34,130 bases of DNA from JAKAFX01 sp049965715. GTDB taxonomy: Archaea; Thermoplasmatota; Thermoplasmata; Thermoplasmatales; Thermoplasmataceae. Within the stretch, counting starts at the first letter, position 1, and every line of letters starts with the position of its first letter. Shown in pieces: positions 14,964 through 21,669 of this stretch. The notes under the pieces are model-generated. The model had not been told where the DNA came from, did not search any database, and saw only the letters and a list, made by a program, of their open reading frames with translations. The DNA lies in the NCBI GenBank assembly GCA_049965715.1, contig JBMFWA010000015.1, positions 1 to 34,130 on the forward strand. The letters are read 5' to 3'. The position numbers and the translations under genes were made by a program.

Positions 14964-15710
14964 ATGCAGTTCTATGAAATATTGGGTCTTTCGGCATTGA
15001 TGGGCCTGTCGATATACATTTCATACCCCATCATCAGAAAGAAAAACATGAATCAGGATTTTGCACGTTCCCTGACTGCAGTGGCAGTGGGTATCCTCAT
15101 ATTTCTCATTGCAGATGTTTTCTCCGATGCATCACAGCTGATGTACAACGGGTCCCTCTACGGATACGGTTCCTCACCTGTTTATGATCTCGTCTTTGGA
15201 ATATCTCTCTTTGCTGGCTTCTTTGTCCTGTATGCGGTTGAATTCAGGTCAAAGAAAGGACTGAGCAAGGTCAGGATCTCACTGCTTATCGCAGTTGGAA
15301 TTGGACTGCAGAATCTGACTGAGGGGCTGCTGTTTGGTGCCACAGCTGTGGGCATTGGACTGGCTGGGATAGCGCTGGTTATCCTTGTGGGATTCATCGT
15401 TCAGAATATCACGGAGGGTTTTCCCATAGGTTCCCCGTTCTTCGGCGAATCCGGTAACAATAATGCACTGGTGTTACTGTTCTTCCTCATAGGCGGAGTT
15501 CCCACAATTGTGGGCGGTGCCGTTGGCTTCTACTACAATTCAAAGATGTTCACCCTCCTGTTCGATGGTCTTGCAGTGGGCGCAATTCTATATATCATAT
15601 TTCCTATGTTAAGGGGATTGTTCGCAGATACCAGCCACTCCGGTTTAAGGCTTGTTTACGGATCGATACTGTTGGGCTTTCTGTTGGGGCTTGCTGTCAA
15701 TCTTGTTTGA
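14964..15710 (+). CDS. ZIP-family metal transporter
   Basis: A polytopic membrane protein of 248 residues with about eight hydrophobic segments, as expected for ZIP permeases, which import Zn, Fe or Mn. The two metal-site helices are recognisable as GLQNLTEGLLFGA (Gln116 to Glu120) and VQNITEGFPIGSP (Gln147 to Glu151). The usual HN-x-x-EG and H-x-x-x-E forms have histidine at the first position, and both are glutamine here. The hydrophilic loop after TM3 is short and lacks a histidine cluster. The start is set by the TATA-like element, and a DtxR-type operator covers the promoter, so expression probably responds to iron or manganese. Confidence 0.9.
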   Translation: MQFYEILGLSALMGLSIYISYPIIRKKNMNQDFARSLTAVAVGILIFLIADVFSDASQLMYNGSLYGYGSSPVYDLVFGISLFAGFFVLYAVEFRSKKGLSKVRISLLIAVGIGLQNLTEGLLFGATAVGIGLAGIALVILVGFIVQNITEGFPIGSPFFGESGNNNALVLLFFLIGGVPTIVGGAVGFYYNSKMFTLLFDGLAVGAILYIIFPMLRGLFADTSHSGLRLVYGSILLGFLLGLAVNLV

Positions 15711-16098
15711 GGTTGCAAGGTTAATTGAACCTGTTTATGAAAATTTATTTCAGAGCTAAGTGTTGCCGTATTCTATAACTTAACGCAAAATATTCTTTTC
15801 CTGTGGCTCCTTCTTTACCGCTTTCTATTTCTCCACGATTCTGAATTTTCCGGCAAAGCCTGAAGATTTTCACTGGCTGGAGATACACTGACAGGACGCG
15901 CTGCACCAATTCCGCAATTATACAGGCATCGTCCCTGATCCAGTGGCCGGTAAATGCATGCTTCAACCCTTGAAAAATCTACATGTTTGATTCCTGACAG
16001 GAAACAACATTGTCAGCATTCCGTGAAAATCAAAAATGTGCAGAAAATACCCGAGACGGAACCGCAAAGAATAGTTCAAGGATAAATGTGTGTGTAAT
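15711..16098. other. Intergenic stretch between the ZIP transporter and ATPase genes
   Basis: No credible gene is seen here. A small hairpin (AGGTT/AACCT, 15718-15732) lies just after the ZIP stop codon and may aid termination. A 73-codon open frame on the minus strand (15745-15966) has no recognisable domain and no clear promoter. The stretch is AT-richer than the neighbouring core genes and begins the accessory island. Confidence 0.5.
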
Positions 16099-17409
16099 CT
16101 AGGACATTCCGTAGTGTCTGAGTTTGTTTTCAATCCATTCCCTGGCAGGAATATACCTTATCTCTATGTTATTGATAATTTCCTGACTGTCGTAATCCAT
16201 TGTGACTATTTCCACACTGGTTAAATTGAGCCGCAATGCACAGTCCAATAAACCTCCTACCTCTCTTGTTCTTGTCTTCTCGCTAGTTACCGAATAAGTA
16301 ACCTGTAATGCTTCATAATGCTGCCCGTCTTTGATAATAAAGTCCACTTCCCTCTTGTTCTCATTCCAGTAATAGAATCTGAAATTCAGGTTATGCCTGG
16401 AGATTAGGTAAAGTATGTCAGCCACAGCATTCTCCAGAAGCTTTCCTTTTATTTCCACTGGATTGATACCCAGAAATGAGGGAAAGGAGTTGTCAATGGA
16501 GTACACTTTTCGTGGGCTTTTATCACTCTTTTTAGGTGAAAAGGAAAATCTGTCCACAAAAAATATGAGATACGACTTTTCCAGATAAGTGGAGAAATTA
16601 TACACTGTTTTAACTGGAAGATCAAGAAATTTTGATATACTCCTGAACGTTATTTTTGATCCGACACTCGTAACATAGAACTTCGCGAGCTTTATGAGAC
16701 TTTCCTGTTTATGAACTTTGAATCTTCCTATAACATCCTTCAGGATTATCGTGTCGAAATAACTACTCACCAGGTCGGACTTAACACGTGAGAGTACTAT
16801 TGCCGGGAACCCACCCTCAGTGAAATACCCGTTTATATTCTTCGGATTCCTGTTAAATTGTTCATACTCAATCATATTAAGTGGATGGACATAGATTACG
16901 ACCTGCCTGCCGGATAGAAGCGATGAATACTCAGAATCGAGGAGTTTTGAGGAAGAGCCTGTGACGATGAATCTTGCCTCCCCCTTCTCAGCAAGTCCCC
17001 TAACAAAGTGTTCCCAGCCATCAATTTCCTGAGCCTCGTCAAGAATTATGATACTTGTTTCCTTAGGATTCATTTTGTCCTTGTAAACCTGATATATCTC
17101 CAGTAAATTGTTGTAGTTTCGATCTGTCAGACGTTCATCTTCAAGATTAATTATCAATAAACGTTCCTTTGGCAGGTTCTTTTCGATGAGATCTTTCGCA
17201 ACCTGTTTCGCTATGAATGACTTGCCTGCACGTCTAATGCCGGTCTCAATAACAATCGGTATCTCAGAATCCTGCAGGAGACTGGTTATTCGGTCGACGT
17301 AGAATTTTCTGGTAATCCCGGTTTTAGGATTATTTTTCCAGAAGTTCCATGAATCCAGAATTGTCATGATTTCTTCCTTTTTCATTGAAATAGATATTGC
17401 GTTACACAT
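16099..17409 (-). CDS. AAA ATPase with C-terminal DUF4143 (archaeal ATPase family)
   Basis: A 436-residue protein of the widespread AAA_14/DUF4143 type. The Walker A motif is GIRRAGKS (57-64), Walker B is SIIILDEAQE (119-127), and the sensor-like ARFIVTGSSSKLLDSE stretch follows. A winged-helix-like middle region leads to the DUF4143 part, which ends in FRFYYWNENKREVDFIIK. The last part resembles a restriction-endonuclease-like fold (E-V-D-F-I-I-K). Biochemical roles are unknown; these genes are often strain-variable in archaea. ATG 17409 fits the TATA spacing, and ATG 17385 is an alternative. The gene is AT-richer than its neighbours and lies in the accessory island. Confidence 0.92.
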   Translation of the reverse strand: MCNAISISMKKEEIMTILDSWNFWKNNPKTGITRKFYVDRITSLLQDSEIPIVIETGIRRAGKSFIAKQVAKDLIEKNLPKERLLIINLEDERLTDRNYNNLLEIYQVYKDKMNPKETSIIILDEAQEIDGWEHFVRGLAEKGEARFIVTGSSSKLLDSEYSSLLSGRQVVIYVHPLNMIEYEQFNRNPKNINGYFTEGGFPAIVLSRVKSDLVSSYFDTIILKDVIGRFKVHKQESLIKLAKFYVTSVGSKITFRSISKFLDLPVKTVYNFSTYLEKSYLIFFVDRFSFSPKKSDKSPRKVYSIDNSFPSFLGINPVEIKGKLLENAVADILYLISRHNLNFRFYYWNENKREVDFIIKDGQHYEALQVTYSVTSEKTRTREVGGLLDCALRLNLTSVEIVTMDYDSQEIINNIEIRYIPAREWIENKLRHYGMS

Positions 17410-17453
17410 TTAAATTTGTTTGTATTATGTTACACATTTAAAATAATGTGTAA
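17402..17453 (-). promoter_or_regulatory. Promoter with three TTACACATT half-sites, candidate autoregulatory operator
   Basis: TTACACATT occurs at 17402-17410, overlapping the start codon of the ATPase gene, and again at 17430-17438. The second copy forms a perfect inverted repeat with AATGTGTAA at 17445-17453 across a 6-bp spacer. The direct copies are 28 bp apart within a longer GTTACACATTTAAA repeat. The TATA-like TTTTAAAT lies in the spacer, so binding here would control initiation. Confidence 0.5.
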
Positions 17454-17889
17454 TGTCCTCCTTAACCCTCCATTACAAAAGAAAACATGACAAATTTTAC
17501 GGATGATAACGAGAGATTGCAGACATCGGGCCTTTATCACTTGATACCTGGCGTATCTGGTGTTTCTATTAGAAGAATGTATCCGGTAGTAAGCCTTGGA
17601 TAGATCCCTTATGCTATCTTCCTTGCCAGGGCGGGCAGTGCAAACGAAGAATCTCAGCACAGGAATTTCATACGTTTTATGCAAAATCCCCTGTTATCTT
17701 GGGCTTTTTCATTGTTATTGCTATATGGTTCCACATGAAAGTCCTATAACCCATTATTTTTTACGAATGAAAATGGTTTGCAAGAATTTCAGTCAGAGGG
17801 TCTGGAAGGTGCTGGCAGTTATTCATCCATCGTATTGAGAAGCGGTGAGAAATACCGGTAAGAAGGGTACAACTGACGTGGAAATATTG
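17454..17889. other. Non-coding or decayed stretch in the accessory island
   Basis: Only short open frames are present (84 codons on minus at 17430-17684 and 80 codons on plus at 17596-17838). They overlap each other antiparallel and show no domain I recognise. Their cysteine- and arginine-rich make-up is typical of chance frames. The stretch may be degraded mobile DNA, but I cannot demonstrate that. Confidence 0.4.
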
Positions 17890-17896
17890 TGACATC

Positions 17897-18238
17897 CTAC
17901 CCCGGCTGACGCAGGGGACTTTCCGTTTCAACGACCGGAGTTGCCATTGCTGGCAGAGTCAAACTCTTGCCTTTAGAATCTTGTATCGGTGCCTTATTGA
18001 GTCTTCTGGCAATATCCTGTATGACAAGTGAATGGATATTCCTGAATTCAGGAAACATACTCTTTATTGCGGGTATTTCGTTCTGCTGTGAATTGTAATT
18101 GATATTCTTTCCCGATCTGTAAGCGTATATCCTCTGCTGCAGCATTGCATTATAAAGGTCACGGGACTGTTCAAGTGTACTGTTCAGTGCAGTGATCTGT
18201 GCATCGGATGGATACATCCTGAACTTATGTGTTCTCAT
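17897..18238 (-). pseudogene. tnpB: Internally deleted tnpB (IS605 OrfB) gene
   Basis: The 113-codon frame begins with a typical TnpB N-terminal domain: MRTHKFRMYPSDAQ, then LEQSRDLYNAMLQQR and the helical region ending IARRLNKA at about residue 83. It then jumps to a C-terminal tail ending ETESPLRQPG, which is encoded inside the right-end hairpin. Full-length TnpB proteins are about 350-450 residues, so the RuvC nuclease and zinc-finger parts are lost. The frame stays open across the junction, so a short protein could still be made. It has no catalytic residues. Confidence 0.75.
17900..17917 (-). repeat. Right-end hairpin of the mini IS605 element
   Basis: A 4-bp CCCC/GGGG outer stem, one mismatch, a GC/GC inner stem and the loop TGAC. 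It encodes the last codons and stop of the tnpB remnant. In intact elements this part of the transcript would belong to the guide (omega) RNA. Confidence 0.6.
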
Positions 18239-18292
18239 GAACCTGCTATTATTTTATCAGTATGCTGATTATAAGCATTTCACTGGCTTTCA

Positions 18293-18314
18293 TCCCCTAT
18301 CTTGCGAAAGGGGA
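18293..18314 (-). repeat. Left-end hairpin of the mini IS605 element
   Basis: A 6-bp TCCCCT/AGGGGA outer stem, one mismatch, a TC/GA inner stem and the loop TTGC. It sits about 55 nt upstream of the tnpB start and shares its architecture and flanking sequence with the right-end hairpin. Confidence 0.6.
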
Positions 18315-18392
18315 CTTCCTGCCCGAATATGTTAAATATCATCCATCACTGTGGGGATTAGAGCATATCGGACGCTCGTTAATGGCGGTCTA

Positions 18393-19658
18393 ATGAACGA
18401 ATTGGGTCTTATAGCTTGGGATTTTAAGCGGAGTCAGGACGAACTCCATTCCGTCCTTCTTCTGGGAACTGATTCGTGGGATCGGATAATGCTTGATTCC
18501 GGAATCAACCAGTTTGTGATCCTCTCAACATGCAACCGCCTGGAGATATATTTCGTAAATCCTTCTGATAAAGATATAAATCCGGTAATTCAACCACATC
18601 AGGTTCTCCATGGAGAGAGCGCCATGGAACACCTTTTCCGGGTTTCATCCGGACTTGAGTCCATGTCGGTTGGAGAGAGTGAAATTCTAGGACAGGTCAA
18701 GGATGCCTTCGATCTGTACACCCGCAGGGGATATGTTGGAAAATATCTTTCGTTGATTTTCAGGAAGGCCATCAGTGTCGGCAAACTTGTCAGGGAAAAG
18801 ACTGCAATATCAGAGGGCAAGGTCTCAATACCGTCTCTTGTGACTGATATCCTTCAGCGGGATTTCGGGGTGAGGGGACGGACAGTCTCGGTCGTGGGCG
18901 CCGGAAAAATGGGCACTGACCTTGTCAAATATCTTGACAAGGAGTCGCCTGGAAGGCTGATTGTGGTCACACATCCCGGAAAGGAGGTCATGGCTGACTG
19001 TAAAGTTGAATACCGGGTCCCCGCGGATCTTCCAAGTGTGATTGAAGATTCAGACATTATTATCACCGCCACATCCTCGAAGATACCAATAATTGATGAT
19101 GGCATGCTTCATGGGGACATTGAAAAGAAATTTTTTGTTGACATTTCCTTTCCGCCCAATATTGAGTATTCTGTGGATGAGATTCCTTCAGTCAGAATCC
19201 TGAGGCTTGAAAACCTCAATAAAATACTTCACGAAAACCAGTTAAAGAAGAAGGGCGAGATAGAGAAAGCAAACATATTGATTCTGGAGGAACTTGAGAA
19301 CATCAAGGGGAAGCTTCTTGATCTGCTTGCAGAAGACGTCATCAGTGAAATGTATACAACTTCAAGAATGATTGAAAAGGAAGAGATAGAGGAATTCCGC
19401 AGGAATGTCATGAAGGGTGAAGACCTTGACCAGTCTGCCAGAAAGATGGTCGAATCCTCGATGAACAAACTGCTTTCCCTCCAGACTTTTGCCCTCAAAA
19501 ACATGGTGAAGAGCAGCAGGGATTCCGTGATTAATGGCTTTCTCAATAATCTTTACGATGAGATTGCTAGGGAAAAGAGGCACCTTTTGTCCCCTGAAGA
19601 TCGCCAAGGAAGCCGAAGTCGGCGAGCCCGAATTCCTCGGTCAGTCCATAAACCCTGA
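18393..19658 (+). CDS. hemA: Glutamyl-tRNA reductase
   Basis: Reduces glutamyl-tRNA-Glu to glutamate-1-semialdehyde, the first step of C5 tetrapyrrole synthesis. Signatures are LSTCNRLEIY with catalytic Cys47, SGLESMSVGESEILGQVK, and the NADPH-binding VVGAGKMG. A C-terminal helical dimerisation domain follows. The frame extends to GTG 18351, but ATG 18393 puts the catalytic cysteine at residue 47, close to positions 48-50 in characterised enzymes, and a weak GGCGG lies just upstream. The TATA-like GTTAAATATC (18330-18339) abuts the left end of the mini transposon. The last 92 nt overlap the convergent phosphoesterase gene, and the C-terminal tail after residue 400 looks non-conserved. Confidence 0.95.
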   Translation: MNELGLIAWDFKRSQDELHSVLLLGTDSWDRIMLDSGINQFVILSTCNRLEIYFVNPSDKDINPVIQPHQVLHGESAMEHLFRVSSGLESMSVGESEILGQVKDAFDLYTRRGYVGKYLSLIFRKAISVGKLVREKTAISEGKVSIPSLVTDILQRDFGVRGRTVSVVGAGKMGTDLVKYLDKESPGRLIVVTHPGKEVMADCKVEYRVPADLPSVIEDSDIIITATSSKIPIIDDGMLHGDIEKKFFVDISFPPNIEYSVDEIPSVRILRLENLNKILHENQLKKKGEIEKANILILEELENIKGKLLDLLAEDVISEMYTTSRMIEKEEIEEFRRNVMKGEDLDQSARKMVESSMNKLLSLQTFALKNMVKSSRDSVINGFLNNLYDEIAREKRHLLSPEDRQGSRSRRARIPRSVHKP

Positions 19659-20313
19659 ATCTCCTGGCATCTGTCTTTTTCAGTACTGGAGTGAAATGCT
19701 CCTCACTCAGTAATGACTGCGTGACATCCGTCCCGGAGGAAAAAAAGCTCAGGGCAGGTGTTATCAATACGGAGGAATCAGGATTGTAGACGAATGCAGG
19801 TATCTTGAGAACGCCCCCGATTTCGTCCCGCAATACGAGAGAAGGGTGTTCGTGGCCAAGTATTGTGGTTTTCCGCAATCCCCTGTCCCTGTCGCCATGG
19901 TAGATGTAGTAGTCATCGGTTTCAAAGGTTTCCAGTAATGGCAGATTTCTTTTTGAAAGTATTGTGAGGAGGAAATTGTCATGGTTACCCCTGACAAACG
20001 TCAGGCCTGTCTCATTCTGGTACCTGTCTATAAAATGAATGATGTCGTCCCATTCCTGCGGGAGATTCCTTGAGAACTCGTGCTTGAAATCCCCATTGAT
20101 CACAATGTTTTCAGGAGAGTATCTCTCCAGCATCCTGTCAATGGCCGACTCCACATGATCTCTCTGCATGTGTGGCAGGAACAGTCCGTGCAGGTTCATT
20201 TCTGCCTCGAATCCCAGATGCAGATCCGAAACCACTATTGTTTTTATGTCCGATAAATAAATACAGCCCAGATCTGACAGAAAAATATCCTTACGGACCT
20301 GGATATCTTGCAA
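19567..20313 (-). CDS. Metallophosphoesterase (archaeal COG1407-type)
   Basis: A calcineurin-like phosphoesterase of 248 residues. The metal-binding motifs are all present: SDLHLG (Asp30, His32), NGDFKHEF (Asp75, His78), RGNHD (Asn110, His111), YHGD (His139) and GHEHP (His154, His156). The GD-x-K-H form is typical of the archaeal ICC-like group, whose substrates are mostly unknown. The start is TTG 20313, supported by a perfect AGGGAGGA Shine-Dalgarno sequence 5 nt upstream that overlaps the stop codon of the preceding aminotransferase gene. Coupled translation is therefore likely. The 3' end overlaps hemA by 92 nt on the opposite strand. Confidence 0.93.
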   Translation of the reverse strand: MQDIQVRKDIFLSDLGCIYLSDIKTIVVSDLHLGFEAEMNLHGLFLPHMQRDHVESAIDRMLERYSPENIVINGDFKHEFSRNLPQEWDDIIHFIDRYQNETGLTFVRGNHDNFLLTILSKRNLPLLETFETDDYYIYHGDRDRGLRKTTILGHEHPSLVLRDEIGGVLKIPAFVYNPDSSVLITPALSFFSSGTDVTQSLLSEEHFTPVLKKTDARRFRVYGLTEEFGLADFGFLGDLQGTKGASFP

Positions 20314-20318
20314 CTGAT

Positions 20319-20326
20319 TCCTCCCT
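20319..20326 (-). promoter_or_regulatory. Strong Shine-Dalgarno site fixing the phosphoesterase TTG start
   Basis: The minus-strand AGGGAGGA lies 5 nt before TTG 20313 and overlaps the TAG of the aminotransferase gene. It is one of the best ribosome-binding sites in the window. Confidence 0.7.
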
Positions 20327-21470
20327 AAATTCTGTCAACATACCTGACAAATCTGCCCAGTCCCTCTGTGATATCCTCGCTTGAAGCTGCAAATGATATC
20401 CTGAGGTGGCCCTTACCGAGTTCACCAAATGCGCTTCCCGGTGTCATGGACACACTCTCGTCCCGCAGGAGTGAGACAGCCAGATCATCAGTATCAACAG
20501 CCTTTTTAAAGCCCACAAAAACATAGAATGCCCCCTGCGGCTTATAATACTCTATTGATCCCGATCTGGAGAGAATACTGTCCACGAGATCCCTTCTCTT
20601 GAGGAATTCGTCCCTCATCTTCTTCGGGCTGACATCATCTGAAAGAGCCGCGAGAGCAGCGTATTGCGAAATCGAAGGATCGCAGGTGATGGTGGCCTGC
20701 TGGATCTTGTCTGCCAGATCAATAATGTCCCTGGACGCCACCATATATCCGACCCTCCATCCTGTCATGGCGTGGCTTTTGGAGAATCCGTTAAGCGTGA
20801 TTGTCCTGTCTGCAATTTCCGGCAAAGACCCGGGAGAAAGAAGTGTTCCCTCATACAGTATTTCATCGTATATCTCATCCGATATAAGATAGAGGTCATT
20901 TCTCGATACAAACTCGGCAAGCTTCCTCACGGTATCAGGGGAATAAACCTTCCCGGTAGGGTTTGAAGGGCTGTTGAAGATCACCGCCTTCACTGTCGGA
21001 TTGATCATTTTCTGAGCCAGGTCAAAATCTATCTCATAGTTCCTGCCCGTCGGAACACTGACCACCTTTCCTCCTGCCAGCCTGATTATATCAGGGTAGG
21101 TCAGATAGTATGGATCAAAAACCATCACTGAGTCTCCGGGCTCTATGATGGATAGAATGGTAATATATATGGAAAATTTCGATGGCGTGACAATTATATT
21201 ATCAGGGGAGGCCCTGATATGATTCTTTTCAAGCAGCCTTCTTGATATCTGCTGCCTCAGCTCAGGGATACCTTTGGACGGGGTGTAGTGTGTCTTCCCC
21301 TCCTCTGCATACTTGAAAGCTTCCTCTATTATGTGTCTAGGTGTGGTGAAATCAGGTTCACCTATGCCAAAATTGTACACCTTTTTACCGGATTTGGTCA
21401 GCCTCGATACCTCGCTGGTGATTCTGAGGGTGGCAGAACCTGTCAGCCTTTCATTCAGGGATGAAACCAT
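20325..21470 (-). CDS. Aminotransferase class I (aspartate/aromatic aminotransferase-like)
   Basis: A PLP enzyme of fold type I, 381 residues. Visible parts are NFGIGEPDFTTP, THYTPSKGIPELR, NSPSNPTG (cofactor and substrate carboxylate region), SDEIYDEI, and the PLP lysine in GFSKSHAMTGWRVGY. A C-terminal LRISFAASSEDI arginine binds substrate. These match the archaeal and bacterial Igamma aspartate aminotransferases; an aromatic or other amino-acid preference cannot be excluded. An aromatic preference would feed 4-hydroxyphenylpyruvate to the hpd cluster, but it is 8 kb away. A TATA-like ATTATATTATGG lies about 28 nt upstream of the ATG. It is cotranscribed with the phosphoesterase gene. Confidence 0.94.
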   Translation of the reverse strand: MVSSLNERLTGSATLRITSEVSRLTKSGKKVYNFGIGEPDFTTPRHIIEEAFKYAEEGKTHYTPSKGIPELRQQISRRLLEKNHIRASPDNIIVTPSKFSIYITILSIIEPGDSVMVFDPYYLTYPDIIRLAGGKVVSVPTGRNYEIDFDLAQKMINPTVKAVIFNSPSNPTGKVYSPDTVRKLAEFVSRNDLYLISDEIYDEILYEGTLLSPGSLPEIADRTITLNGFSKSHAMTGWRVGYMVASRDIIDLADKIQQATITCDPSISQYAALAALSDDVSPKKMRDEFLKRRDLVDSILSRSGSIEYYKPQGAFYVFVGFKKAVDTDDLAVSLLRDESVSMTPGSAFGELGKGHLRISFAASSEDITEGLGRFVRYVDRI

Positions 21471-21493
21471 TCTGGCTTATCCGTTATTCCATA

Positions 21494-21505
21494 ATATAAT
21501 TAATT
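21494..21505 (-). promoter_or_regulatory. TATA-like promoter of the aminotransferase operon
   Basis: The minus-strand AATTATATTATGG is about 28 nt before the ATG at 21470. Confidence 0.45.
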
Positions 21506-21669
21506 ATGCATGATCTGAACAAAATGCTGACAAAGGATAAGACCGGCTGATAAATCCCAACAGGCTATGTCAAGGTGCGGCTTGATGATCTGTGTATTTC
21601 ATCTGTTACCTTGTAAAATCAACGATGTTTTTCAACGACTTCAGATCAATATTTTAGGCTGCAGGGAAT

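Larger units (their letters stand above)
17890..18322 (-). mobile_element. Miniature IS200/IS605 element derived from a tnpB-only insertion sequence
   Basis: A short element on the minus strand. The right-end hairpin (17900-17917) is CCCC-g-GC-TGAC-GC-a-GGGG and the left-end hairpin (18293-18314) is TCCCCT-a-TC-TTGC-GA-a-AGGGGA. Both have the same architecture: an outer stem, one mismatch, a 2-bp inner stem and a tetraloop. Both are flanked by similar CATC and GGGGACTT(T)CC sequences in the same orientation. That is how IS200/IS605 subterminal palindromes are arranged. An internally deleted tnpB lies between them. The exact cleavage sites cannot be fixed from one copy. There is no room for tnpA. 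Confidence 0.7.

Noticed and set aside
15745..15966. 73-codon open frame on the minus strand
   Set aside because: It has no recognisable domain, no TATA-like element at the right distance and no ribosome-binding site. It is better explained as a chance frame in non-coding DNA.
17430..17838. Overlapping 84- and 80-codon frames on opposite strands
   Set aside because: Both have an odd, cysteine- and arginine-rich composition and no family resemblance, and they overlap each other. They could be decayed mobile DNA, but nothing supports a gene.
21570..21640. Possible C/D-box guide RNA (TTGATGAT near 21580)
   Set aside because: A box C-like sequence is present, but no properly spaced box D (CTGA) or internal C'/D' pair follows on the same strand.
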